Of a DNA stretch of 64,000 nt, positions 30,846 to 39,190 are shown one piece after another; within the stretch, counting starts at the first letter, position 1, and each line of letters starts with the position of its first letter. The position numbers and the translations under genes were made by a program. A model generated the notes under the pieces. It saw nothing but the letters and a program-made list of their open reading frames with translations. It was not told the DNA's origin and did not search any database. Source of the DNA: Alphaproteobacteria bacterium (GTDB lineage: Bacteria; Pseudomonadota; Alphaproteobacteria; Oceanibaculales; Oceanibaculaceae); NCBI GenBank assembly GCA_018823745.1, contig JAHJHR010000011.1, positions 293,802-357,801 on the forward strand, in the 5' to 3' direction.

Positions 30846-32528
30846 TTACTGACCGAAGCGGATGTTATCGGCGCTGAAATCCATGGCGAAGGTCGGCGAC
30901 CATTTCCACGTGATGTCCTTGCGCTTGCCATAGAGCACGATGTTGCGGTGCAGAACCGTATAGGCCGGGTCCTCGCGCTCGGCGATTTCCAGCATGCGGC
31001 CGAAGATCACCCGGCGTTCCGGACGGTCGGTCGAGGTTTCCAGCTTGTCCGACAGCTTGTTGAACTCGGCATTGGTCCATTCGCCGACCTGCTGCTGCTG
31101 GCCATTCGGGCCATGCTGATTGACCAGCGAGCTGACCGGATCGCTGAACGGGGCGGAGTTCGACCAGTCACGGATGCCGCGCGGCTCGTTGCGGTCGAAG
31201 ATCTGCTGCCAGTTTTCCTTCATCTGGATATCGATGTTGAAGCCGACGGCACGCCACATCTCGGTCAGCACCTGGGCGGTCTGGACCTGGTTGGTGTAGT
31301 AATTGTTGGTCACGCGGAAGGGGATCGGCTCGCCCTTGTAGCCGGATTCCTTCAGCAGCTTACGGGCCAAATCCGGATTGTACTGCGGCACCGTCCAGTC
31401 CTTGTGGAACATGTCGGCGTAATATTCCCACTGCAGACCCGCCGGCACGCTGGTGCGGCCGTCCCACAGCGCATCGACGATCACCTGGCGGTCAATGGCA
31501 TGAGTCAGCGCCTGACGCACGCGCGGATCAGCCAGCTGCGGGTGATTCTTGTCGAACACGATCAGGCGGTGATTCAGCACCGGGCCGCCGACAACCTCGA
31601 ATTTCGGATTGGCCTCGATGGTTTTCACCTGATCGGGCGGCACGTCGGTCACGAAATCGAATTCGCCCGACAGCAGACCGTTCACCCGGCCGGGGACTTC
31701 CGGCACCACGACATAGCGGATTTCCTTCACCGTCGGCTTGCCACCGTAATAGGTGTCATGCGCTTCCAGGACCAGCACGTTGTCCGGGCGGAACTCCTTC
31801 ACCTTGAACGGGCCGGCGCTGACCGGGTTGCGCGCCCAGCTCATCCAGTCCTTCGCCTCAAGAAAGGCGCGCTTGGAAATGATCTGGGAGCCGACGCGGG
31901 CAAGACGCCCTTCCATGGTCACGTCCGGCAGCGCATTGACGAAGCGCACCGTGTATTTGTCGACGACCTCGACGCGCTCCAGCGAGGGCCACAGGCGGCG
32001 GCCGACGGCCGGGACTTCCGGCGGCAAATCCGGGCCACCCTGCACGGTGGCGGCGCTGAACAGCGGCTTGGTCTCGTCGGCCTGGATCGTGGCCTGAGCC
32101 TCCTTGCCACGGAACGGCTTGCGATCACCGAACATGCGCTCCGGCCCGAAGCTGAAGGCCACATCCTCGGCCGTCACCTCGTCGCCATTGTGGAAGGTGG
32201 CACCCTTGCGCAGGACCAGCTCAAGCGTCCGGTCATCGATGCGCTTCCAGGATTCGGCAAGGCCGGGCACCGGCGACAAATCGCCCTGCCGGTCGAGATC
32301 GATCAGCGAGGCGAAGATCATCGGGAAGATGCGCGCGCCAACATTCGACTGCTCGCGCAGCGGGGTCAGCGCCCCGGAATTCACCACCTGCTGAACGGCG
32401 ACACGGACCACCGGGCGGTCATCCGCCCGTGCAGCCTGGGTTCCGGTCATCGCGAAGAAAGAAAGGGATGTTGTCAGCGACAGGCTGAGTGCAAGCACCG
32501 CCCGTCGGCTGAGAGAGTGAATCGGCAT
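30846..32528 (-). CDS. ABC transporter substrate-binding protein, SBP family 5
   Basis: 560-aa periplasmic receptor of the DppA/OppA/nickel-binding class with a Sec signal peptide (basic SLSRRAV, hydrophobic run, cleavage near ARA). Family text: NPVSAGPFKVKEFRPDN, DPRVRQALTHAIDRQVIVD and LARKLLKESGYKGEP. The ATG at 32528 follows GGAGG by 5 bases; the ORF start at 32546 is rejected. It is the first gene of an operon ending in the phosphonate monoester hydrolase, so the ligand may be a phosphonate or phosphate ester rather than a peptide; this is inference from context. Confidence 0.93.
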   Translation of the reverse strand: MPIHSLSRRAVLALSLSLTTSLSFFAMTGTQAARADDRPVVRVAVQQVVNSGALTPLREQSNVGARIFPMIFASLIDLDRQGDLSPVPGLAESWKRIDDRTLELVLRKGATFHNGDEVTAEDVAFSFGPERMFGDRKPFRGKEAQATIQADETKPLFSAATVQGGPDLPPEVPAVGRRLWPSLERVEVVDKYTVRFVNALPDVTMEGRLARVGSQIISKRAFLEAKDWMSWARNPVSAGPFKVKEFRPDNVLVLEAHDTYYGGKPTVKEIRYVVVPEVPGRVNGLLSGEFDFVTDVPPDQVKTIEANPKFEVVGGPVLNHRLIVFDKNHPQLADPRVRQALTHAIDRQVIVDALWDGRTSVPAGLQWEYYADMFHKDWTVPQYNPDLARKLLKESGYKGEPIPFRVTNNYYTNQVQTAQVLTEMWRAVGFNIDIQMKENWQQIFDRNEPRGIRDWSNSAPFSDPVSSLVNQHGPNGQQQQVGEWTNAEFNKLSDKLETSTDRPERRVIFGRMLEIAEREDPAYTVLHRNIVLYGKRKDITWKWSPTFAMDFSADNIRFGQ

Positions 32529-32828
32529 GATGCCCTCCAGCCACAAAAAGGAAAACCCGCGCCATGAAGATCGGCGAGAGGCAAACCATGGGCCGGAAGC
32601 ATTGCAGTGCAGTGACGCTTGAGTGTGTGTTTCTTGAATATCGCTTCATCAATCGGCGATAGGTCCATCATCCCGGATGAATACCCGGAGTCATTTGTTT
32701 GAATTCAATCTTTTTTACGGAAAGCACTAGATGATTGACCATAGACATCCGTTCCGGGCTGTCTTCATACCCCAGACATGACAATGGCCCTGGCTGGAAC
32801 CAGGGCCATCATCAGGAACCAGCCGCGA
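32529..32828. other. Spacer between importer operon and MBL hydrolase gene
   Basis: About 300 bases, AT-richer than the surroundings, upstream of the minus-strand importer operon. It contains a small palindrome TCATCCCGGATGA at 32668-32680 (possible operator) and the hairpin at 32784-32809. No gene was found; the promoter was not pinned down. Confidence 0.4.
32784..32809 (-). terminator. Hairpin after the MBL hydrolase gene
   Basis: Perfect 10-bp stem ATGGCCCTGG/CCAGGGCCAT with a 6-base loop, about 20 bases past the stop of the minus-strand MBL gene. No U-run follows on that strand, so it may be a 3'-end stabiliser. Confidence 0.5.
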
Positions 32829-33797
32829 TCAGCAGCCCGAGACGCAGGCCCCGCCGCCATCGAATACCAGGGTACGGCCGGAGAGCGGCAGATGCACCGG
32901 CACCGTGACCGCCTTGGCAAAGACATCCGCCCGGCTGCCGGCGATCACCTTGCCGCCCTCGGTCGAGGGCTGGTTGGCATGCGAGGGGATCACCGAGGCC
33001 GGCTTGATCAGCTCGTTGATGACATAGGCCGCCTCGGTCGGGCCGGTGGTGAAGGTATCGCCGATATTCATGACCACCAGCTTTGCCTTGTACTGGTCGC
33101 CGACCACGATCTCCTGCTCCGCCGTCACGCCGGTATCGCCGGACAGATAGGCGACCAGGCCATTGCTGAAGGTCAGCACATAACCGGTCGGCGGGCCGGC
33201 ATAGGCGGTCAGCCCGGCCTTCTCCAGCATCTCGGCGAAGGGGCCGCCGATCATGCCGGGGGCGATGCCGTTGGAATGCGCCGCCGGCACGGTGGTGATG
33301 GTGATGCCCCCCACCTTGCGCGAGGCGCCGAAGCGCACCAGCTCGGATTTCTGGGGATCAGCCCCGACAGCCTTCAGCTTCGCGGCAAAGAAGGACGGCA
33401 TCTCGCTGCCGGTAACGATTTTCGCACCCTTGGCCGCCGCGACCTTCACCGACAGCGTGTCGGGCAGCGCCACACTGGCGATATCCGGCCGGCCGCAGGC
33501 CCCGGCACCAACCGCCGGGATATGGCGGTCGCCGACATGGTCGCCATGCATGTGGCTGACCAGCACCGCATCGATCTTGCCGAGCCGCGCATCCTCCGCC
33601 CCGGCCACGGTCCGCCCGGCGTCATAGAGCAGCCGCGTGCCATCCGGGTCCTCGAAGATCATCGCCCGGTCGAAGGCACAGAATTCGCCGTCATGGCTGC
33701 CCAGCGGCGTGACCTTCACGGTCGAAGCCTGCGCGGCGGCAGAGACAGCCAGCACACCAGACAGCATCAGCGCAGAGACGATAATCCTGGAATTCAT
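32829..33797 (-). CDS. Exported MBL-fold metal-dependent hydrolase
   Basis: 322-aa metallo-beta-lactamase-fold protein with a Sec signal peptide (residues 1-24, ending AQA). Zinc motif HMHGDH gives H82, H84, D86 and H87; later metal ligands are in VPAAHSNG and LSGDTG, followed by PSHANQPSTEGG. The fold resembles UlaG-like hydrolases. The C-terminus GGGACVSGC has two closely spaced Cys residues, unusual and possibly a disulfide in the periplasm. Monocistronic; substrate unknown. Confidence 0.85.
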   Translation of the reverse strand: MNSRIIVSALMLSGVLAVSAAAQASTVKVTPLGSHDGEFCAFDRAMIFEDPDGTRLLYDAGRTVAGAEDARLGKIDAVLVSHMHGDHVGDRHIPAVGAGACGRPDIASVALPDTLSVKVAAAKGAKIVTGSEMPSFFAAKLKAVGADPQKSELVRFGASRKVGGITITTVPAAHSNGIAPGMIGGPFAEMLEKAGLTAYAGPPTGYVLTFSNGLVAYLSGDTGVTAEQEIVVGDQYKAKLVVMNIGDTFTTGPTEAAYVINELIKPASVIPSHANQPSTEGGKVIAGSRADVFAKAVTVPVHLPLSGRTLVFDGGGACVSGC

Positions 33798-33946
33798 CGC
33801 GATCCCTCCCTGTCGGGCGCGCCGTGAGCCAGCGCTCAGGACCGCCCCTGTTAACCGTATTCATCTAATCAGATGACCCGCCGAATAACTAGCCCGCCCG
33901 CAACCGGCGGCAAGAGAAGGCGGGTCGCAAAAAAATCCGCCGGCCA

Positions 33947-33973
33947 TGTCACATTCCCCGCCGCCATCTCGTC
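33947..33973 (+). promoter_or_regulatory. ECF41-type promoter upstream of the CMD-sigma pair
   Basis: TGTCACA (33947-33953), exactly 16 bases, CGTC (33970-33973). This matches the published autoregulated ECF41 promoter pattern (TGTCACA about 16 bases from CGTC), and the operon it precedes encodes an ECF41-type sigma factor. It also shows that the ATG at 33946, which lies inside the -35 box, is not the translation start. Confidence 0.8.
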
Positions 33974-34017
33974 AAACAGGCATCGACCCTGTTTACCCTG
34001 ACAAGATGGAGAGACTG

Positions 34018-34473
34018 ATGACCCCCCGCCTGAAAAATCCGCACGGCCTCGGCACTGGCCCGATCAAGGCCATGGTGGCGCTGGAAGGTGCTTTGCTAAA
34101 ATGCGGCCTCGACCACCGCCTGCTGGAGCTGGTGAAGCTGCGCGCCTCGCAGATCAATGGCTGCGCCTTCTGCATCCACATGCATTCGACCTGGCTGCGC
34201 GCGGCGGGCGAGACCGAGATGCGGCTTTACATGCTGAGCGCCTGGCGCGACTCCTCGTTTTACACGCCGCGGGAGCGGGCAGCACTGGCCTGGACCGAGG
34301 CGCTGACGTTGCTTGCCGAAACCGGCGCGCCGGACGAGGATTACGCCCTGCTGAAAGCCGAATTCAGTGAGGAGGAACAGGTGGATCTGACCATCGCCAT
34401 CGGTGCGATCAATGTCTGGAACCGGCTGCAGGTCGGTTTCCGCGCCGCCCATCCGGTGGATGAGGCCGCGTGA
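34018..34473 (+). CDS. Carboxymuconolactone decarboxylase/AhpD-family protein
   Basis: 151-aa all-helical protein with the peroxidase-type active site C49-x-x-C52-x3-H56 (GCAFCIHMH). Members act as thiol-based antioxidants or small-molecule decarboxylases. The ATG at 34018 is chosen because GGAGAG lies just upstream (34008-34013) and because the earlier ATG at 33946 overlaps the promoter -35 element. It overlaps the sigma-factor gene by 4 bases. CMD proteins are among the usual genomic partners of ECF41 sigma factors and are thought to be their functional output. Confidence 0.92.
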   Translation: MTPRLKNPHGLGTGPIKAMVALEGALLKCGLDHRLLELVKLRASQINGCAFCIHMHSTWLRAAGETEMRLYMLSAWRDSSFYTPRERAALAWTEALTLLAETGAPDEDYALLKAEFSEEEQVDLTIAIGAINVWNRLQVGFRAAHPVDEAA

Positions 34474-35348
34474 CGCGGCCCCTATCCCTGCCCGACCCGT
34501 TCGAGGCGCAGCGGCCCCTTCTGCTGCGCCTCGCCTACCGCATGCTGGGCTCCCGCGCGGAATCCGAGGATATCGTGCAGGAGGCCTGGCTGCGCTGGCA
34601 GGCCGCCGACCGCGGCAGCATCTCCGAGCCGGCCGCCTATCTCAGCCGCATCGTCACGCGGCTTTGCCTGGACGCGCTGAAATCCGCCCGTGCCCGGCGC
34701 GAGACCTATATCGGCTTCTGGCTGCCGGAACCGGTCGCCGAGCCGCCGGAGGAGGAGATGCGCGCAGATGAGCTGACCCTGACCCTGATGCTGGCGCTGG
34801 AGCGGCTGTCACCGCTGGAACGCGCCGCCTTTCTGCTGCATGACGTGTTCGAGGTGCCGCTGGACGAAATCGCCACCACGCTGGAGCGCGCGCCGGCGAC
34901 CGTGCGCCAGCTGGCCGCTCGCGCCCGCCGGCATGTCCGCGAGGCCCGGCCGCGCTATCCCGTCGGGCGGGAGGAAGGCGACCGGCTCGCCCGCGCCTTC
35001 TTCGACGCTGCCACGAAGGGCGATCTGCAGGGGTTGAGCGCCCTGCTGGCCGAGAATGCCGTGCTGCATTCCGATGGCGGCGGCAAGGTCATCGCCTTCC
35101 ACAACCCCATCGCCGGCCTGCCACGCTTGCTGCGCCTCTATGCCGGCCTGGAGCGGAAGCGCATCGCCGCCGACTCCGTCCTGCTCCGCCCGCTCCGGAT
35201 CGACGGATTACCGGGCTATCTCAGCCGCGAACGCGGCGGCATTCTGCAGACCACCGCCTTTGACATACGAGATGGCCGCATCGCCGCCATCTACGTCACC
35301 CGCAACCCGGACAAGCTTGAGCGGCTGGTGGCGGAGATGGGGCTTTAA
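34470..35348 (+). CDS. ECF41-type RNA polymerase sigma factor with SnoaL-like C-terminal domain
   Basis: 292 aa. Region 2 (about 10-75: AYRMLGSRAESEDIVQEAWLRW) and region 4 (about 108-160) are followed by a C-terminal SnoaL/NTF2-like extension (about 165-292), the regulatory domain that replaces an anti-sigma factor in this group. The ECF41 hallmarks are present: WLPEP at 84-88 in the region 2-4 linker, DGGGK at 202-206, and NPDKL at 279-283. It starts at a GTG that overlaps the CMD gene stop (GTGA). It probably drives its own operon from the promoter at 33947-33973. The signal is unknown. Confidence 0.93.
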   Translation: MTRPLSLPDPFEAQRPLLLRLAYRMLGSRAESEDIVQEAWLRWQAADRGSISEPAAYLSRIVTRLCLDALKSARARRETYIGFWLPEPVAEPPEEEMRADELTLTLMLALERLSPLERAAFLLHDVFEVPLDEIATTLERAPATVRQLAARARRHVREARPRYPVGREEGDRLARAFFDAATKGDLQGLSALLAENAVLHSDGGGKVIAFHNPIAGLPRLLRLYAGLERKRIAADSVLLRPLRIDGLPGYLSRERGGILQTTAFDIRDGRIAAIYVTRNPDKLERLVAEMGL

Positions 35349-35503
35349 TCCGCCTTTCGGCGCAAATCGCCCTTGCAGCGTTCGGAGCAGGTTTTGACAT
35401 TCTCCCAGTCCCGCGCCCATTTCTTGCGCCAGGCGAAGGGGCGGCCGCAGGCGGCGCAGATCTTCTGCGGCAAAGTGGATTTGCTGTAGCGTTTGTCCTT
35501 CAT
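35345..35503 (-). CDS. DUF2256 zinc-finger-like small protein
   Basis: 52-aa protein. It carries C16-x-x-C19 and C39-x3-C43 with CGRPFAWRKKWARDW between, the DUF2256 pattern, and probably binds one zinc. The start overlaps the photolyase stop by 4 bases (ATGA) and the stop overlaps the convergent sigma gene by 4. DUF2256 genes are repeatedly found next to photolyase/cryptochrome genes; the function is unknown. Confidence 0.88.
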   Translation of the reverse strand: MKDKRYSKSTLPQKICAACGRPFAWRKKWARDWENVKTCSERCKGDLRRKAD

Positions 35504-37029
35504 AGCGTTGCCAGGAAGGACGCTGCACTGTCCGTGATCCGCTGCTGTTCCTCGGCCCCGAATTTCTCATAGGTGCGCACCATCTGGGCCATGCGCGGGT
35601 TGGTGGCGATCCTGTCCCGGTTGCGGGCGATGAAATCCCAGTAGAGGGCGTTGAACGGGCAGGCTTCCGGCCCGGTGCGCTGCTTCACGTCATAGCGGCA
35701 GGTGCCGCAGTAATTCGACATGCGGTTGATATAGGCACCGCTGGCGGCATAGGGCTTGGAGGCCAGCAGGCCGCCATCGGCGAACTGGCTCATCCCGACG
35801 GTGTTCGGCAGCTCAACCCACTCATAGGCATCGGCATAGACGCTCAGATACCAGAGATGCAGTTCATGCGGATCGATCCCGGCGAGAAGCGCGAAATTGC
35901 CGGTGACCATCAGCCGCTGGATGTGATGGGCATAGGCCTGCTGCCGGGTCTGGGTGACCGCCTCCCGCACACAGGCCATGCCGGTTTCGGCGGTCCAGTA
36001 GAAATCCGGCAGCGGCCTTGTATGGCAGAAGAAATTGCTGGTCTCGTAGCCCGGCATCTTCAGCCAGTAGATGCCCCGAACATATTCGCGCCAGCCGATG
36101 ATCTGCCGGATAAACCCCTCCGCCGCATTCAGCGGGACCGCCCCGGCCCGCCACGCGGCCTCGACCTCCCGGCAGACCCGCAGGGGATCAAGCAGCCCGC
36201 AATTCAGGTATTGCGCGATGACGGCATGGTACAGGAAGGGCTCGCCGGACAGCATCGCGTCCTGGTAATCGCCAAAGCGGGGCAAGGCCTGCGTGACGAA
36301 CGCCGTGAAGGCGGCCTCGGCATCGGCACGCGTCACGGCAAACCAGAACGGCGACAGATCCCCGAAATGGGTGTCGAAACGCGCGGCGACCAGGGCCAGC
36401 ACCTCCTGCGTGATGGCATCGGGCTGATGCTGCACCGGGCGCGGCATGAACAGATCGAGAGCGGCCGGCTTGCGGTTTTCCGCATCGAAATTCCATTTTC
36501 CCCCGGCCGGCTGATCGCCCTCCATCAGCAGCCCGGTGCGGCGCCGCATGTCGCGGTAGAAATATTCCATGCGAAGCTGCTTGCGCCCCGCCGCCCAGTC
36601 CCGGAACGCCTCGGGGGCGCACAGGAAGCGTGTGTCGGGCAGGATGTCGACCGGCAAAGCAAAGTGCCCCTGCCAGCCCTCCTGCATCCGGGCGACGCGC
36701 CATTCGCCCGCCTCGGTGACGATGATCCGCTCGGGCTGGTGTCTTGCGACGGCCTCGGCAAGCTGGCCGGTGAAGCTGCCCTGATTGCCGGGCGCATCGA
36801 GCGCCCCATACGCGACACGCCAGCCCAGCCCCCGCAATTCCCCGGCAAAATGCCGCATCGCCGAGAACAGGAAGGCAATCTTCTTCTTGTGATGCCGCAC
36901 ATAGGAGGCCTCGTCCTGCAGCTCGGCCATCAGCACGAGATCGCGCGCCGGATCACCCGCCGCCAGGCTGGACAGCCCCGGCGTCAACTGGTCACCCAGC
37001 ACCAGAATGAGGTTCCGAACCCCCGCCAT
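35500..37029 (-). CDS. phrB: Fe-S bacterial cryptochrome/(6-4) photolyase, PhrB-like
   Basis: 509-aa flavoprotein that repairs UV (6-4) photoproducts with FAD, a lumazine antenna and a [4Fe-4S] cluster. Text typical of the family: NLILVLGDQLTPGLSSL at the N-terminus, AYAHHIQRLMVTGNFALL, YADAYEWVELPNTVGMS and PYAASGAYINRMSNYC. The four cluster cysteines are C353, C441, C444 and C457, each exactly three positions later than the known ligands (350, 438, 441, 454) of Agrobacterium PhrB. The gene is coupled to the DUF2256 gene. Confidence 0.95.
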   Translation of the reverse strand: MAGVRNLILVLGDQLTPGLSSLAAGDPARDLVLMAELQDEASYVRHHKKKIAFLFSAMRHFAGELRGLGWRVAYGALDAPGNQGSFTGQLAEAVARHQPERIIVTEAGEWRVARMQEGWQGHFALPVDILPDTRFLCAPEAFRDWAAGRKQLRMEYFYRDMRRRTGLLMEGDQPAGGKWNFDAENRKPAALDLFMPRPVQHQPDAITQEVLALVAARFDTHFGDLSPFWFAVTRADAEAAFTAFVTQALPRFGDYQDAMLSGEPFLYHAVIAQYLNCGLLDPLRVCREVEAAWRAGAVPLNAAEGFIRQIIGWREYVRGIYWLKMPGYETSNFFCHTRPLPDFYWTAETGMACVREAVTQTRQQAYAHHIQRLMVTGNFALLAGIDPHELHLWYLSVYADAYEWVELPNTVGMSQFADGGLLASKPYAASGAYINRMSNYCGTCRYDVKQRTGPEACPFNALYWDFIARNRDRIATNPRMAQMVRTYEKFGAEEQQRITDSAASFLATL

Positions 37030-37103
37030 CAGCGCGACAGCGCCGCAAGGCGACGCTCAAGGGGGGACTGTAGCGGTGCCAAACGGTGAGGACCTGTTTT
37101 GCG

Positions 37104-37133
37104 GTTATGCCATCCGATGATGGGATGGATAAC
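37104..37133. terminator. Hairpin at the left edge of the first restriction cassette
   Basis: GTTAT(g)CCATCC at 37104-37115 pairs with GGATGGATAAC at 37123-37133: 11 bp with one bulge. It lies between the GHKL-nuclease gene end (37190) and the photolyase start (37029). Confidence 0.45.
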
Positions 37134-37189
37134 TAGGTCGTGCGCAAGGGCTGGGAAGGGCTGTTACGTGCCTCTCTCAGCGTTTTGTT

Positions 37190-39190
37190 TCAAGACGTTG
37201 GGGGAGGCGTGAAGTCATCAATCGCCTCGAAAACGCCCCAAAGCTTGTCCACCTTTATGTGTTCTTCGAGATAGTCGGCGTATGCGCTCTGCGCGTTAGC
37301 CAACAACTCGTCGTAGAGGACGATCCGGGCATCAACGTTCTTTAGCCCGGCTATGACGCCCTCTCGGCCGGTGCCCACAGCGTCGAACCATTCCGGCGGA
37401 TGTTTGCCTAAAAGGCAGATAATTTCGATAGGCCAGCCTTTCTGACCTGTCCCGTCGATTATCTTCTTCACCCCGTCTCGATAGGTCCGAACCTGCTTTA
37501 TTAGATCATCGAGATGAACCGAGACCGAGGCTCTCTTGAGCTCAATGATGATGTGCTTGCCGACTGCCGTCCGATAAGCCAGATCGACCCTGGCCTTCTT
37601 CTCCTTGGCGTTCAGCTTCTCGGTATTCTCCGCTAGGAAATTGTTGACAGTGGTCTCCGAATGCTCGGACCCCTTGGCCCGTTCCCATGATGGATCAAGT
37701 AGCCACAAATGCTTCTTGATAAAGTCGCGAATGACAAGCTCCTTGTCATTCTCTGCGACTTTTTCTTGGAGGGCTTTGATTACGCCTAGGCGCAGCTTTA
37801 CGATCTGCCCGTAATAGCTGAGCTCAAGGTCATTTATGTCGTTGAAGATGTCGAGGATGTGCGCGACGCTTTCGTCCTGCAGGGTGTCTAGCTTGTCCAG
37901 ATCATCTTTTCTACGATAACTCTCGAACGCTAGGATCGAGGCTTTCAGTAGCTCTCGCTTGTCGCCATCATCGTTAGCCCGGATGGTATTCAGGCGGCCG
38001 ATCCAACGCTCCGCCTTCTTCTTGGTGTCTCCGGTCAGATTCTTGAGCCACTCGGACACGGCGGGGACGGAGGCTGCGGCCTTCGCCCCATCCACACGTC
38101 GCCACTCGCTCCATCGTCCGGCGACGTTGCGCAGTTCCAACCGAACGATCGCGCGGAGGGCCTCGAAGCGTGGGTCGTCCTGCTTCAAAGCTTGACGGCT
38201 GCTCGTGGCGATGTCGCTCTCATCGTCCAGATCGAGTTGCTCGCAGTGCAGTTCGCCGATGACGTAGTCGGCGTAGATTTCCTTCTGACCGAACTCGTCG
38301 AGTATGTCCTCCTGTGCCATCTTGCCGCGCATGAACACGGCTAGGCGGTTGAGGTTTTCGCCGTCTTCGCCCTTCAACTGATCGGGTTTGGTTACCGTGC
38401 CGATCCACCCTGTGAGTGAGAGTCCGGCCGCTGCCAGTGCGCTCTTTATTGCAGCTGTTCTATCGTCGGCGGGGCGCTCCAAATTCCGGCAGAGCTTCAC
38501 GAACTCGCTCTGGTCGCCGAATGTCCAAAGGTATTGCAGAGCATTGTGGTAGGCGCGATCCTCGGGGCCAATGACGTTGCCATTCACCATGACGTTGAAG
38601 TTGTTCTTCGGGCCGATCACGGCGAATCTTCGGGAGACACGCCGCTTCAAACCTTCGACCGTCATGCCCGAAAGAGACTTGGAGATTTGAGACAGGACGA
38701 TGCATGTCCCCACCTTGACGCCAGAGGGCCAGTCAGTCAGCTCTTCGGGCTTGTAGCTGTTCTGCCCGGTGCCGGAAATCGCCTCTCGGATCACTTCCCG
38801 GTCCATCTTAAACGCCGTCTTCTGGCCGTTAACGATTGTATAGACTTTCGCAATTTGGGCGATTGAGAAGATCGACAACTTGCCGATTCCCTTGCGGCCC
38901 ATTGGGCTGCGACCCTTCGCGGTCTTGCCGCCAAGCACTACTCGGCGCTTGAAGCCCACCGTAAGGAACCGGTCTATTACGGCGTCACGGTCCATCCCGG
39001 TGCCGTCGTCCTCAATGGTGATCGTCTCCGTAGCCTTGTCGATGGTGACCGTGACGTTCTCGGCGTCGGCATCCCAAGCGTTGGCGACGATCTCCGACAG
39101 CACGGCCGGGATATTGCTGTATAGGTTTATCCCCAGATGCTCCAAGGCATTGAGGTTGATCGTCATGACGAGCTCGCGCGGGGCGGTCAT
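37190..39190 (-). CDS. GHKL ATPase with C-terminal PD-(D/E)xK-like nuclease signature (paraMORC-like)
   Basis: 666 aa. The ATPase half has the Bergerat-fold motifs: E33-x3-N37 (LSEIVANAWDADA), DDGTGM at 61-66 and GRKGIGK at 98-104, as in MutL/HSP90/MORC proteins. The C-terminus contains D536-x13-E550-L-K552 (VDLAYR...IIIELKR), the core of a PD-(D/E)xK nuclease; HLDDLIKQVRTYRDGV follows, as in many restriction enzymes. The gene overlaps the methyltransferase gene by 4 bases (ATGA). GHKL-nuclease proteins beside DNA methylases were described computationally as MutL/MORC-like restriction components; this fits. It may be the restriction subunit, since no other nuclease is present. Base composition is visibly AT-richer than the flanks. 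Confidence 0.85.
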   Translation of the reverse strand: MTAPRELVMTINLNALEHLGINLYSNIPAVLSEIVANAWDADAENVTVTIDKATETITIEDDGTGMDRDAVIDRFLTVGFKRRVVLGGKTAKGRSPMGRKGIGKLSIFSIAQIAKVYTIVNGQKTAFKMDREVIREAISGTGQNSYKPEELTDWPSGVKVGTCIVLSQISKSLSGMTVEGLKRRVSRRFAVIGPKNNFNVMVNGNVIGPEDRAYHNALQYLWTFGDQSEFVKLCRNLERPADDRTAAIKSALAAAGLSLTGWIGTVTKPDQLKGEDGENLNRLAVFMRGKMAQEDILDEFGQKEIYADYVIGELHCEQLDLDDESDIATSSRQALKQDDPRFEALRAIVRLELRNVAGRWSEWRRVDGAKAAASVPAVSEWLKNLTGDTKKKAERWIGRLNTIRANDDGDKRELLKASILAFESYRRKDDLDKLDTLQDESVAHILDIFNDINDLELSYYGQIVKLRLGVIKALQEKVAENDKELVIRDFIKKHLWLLDPSWERAKGSEHSETTVNNFLAENTEKLNAKEKKARVDLAYRTAVGKHIIIELKRASVSVHLDDLIKQVRTYRDGVKKIIDGTGQKGWPIEIICLLGKHPPEWFDAVGTGREGVIAGLKNVDARIVLYDELLANAQSAYADYLEEHIKVDKLWGVFEAIDDFTPPPTS

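Noticed and set aside
33946-34017. N-terminal extension of the CMD-family protein from ATG 33946
   Set aside because: The ATG lies inside the TGTCACA promoter element, and a better ribosome site serves ATG 34018.
37190-39190. HSP90-type chaperone
   Set aside because: Only the ATP-binding motifs are shared; the middle and C-terminal parts differ, there is a nuclease-like C-terminus, and the gene is coupled to a methyltransferase.
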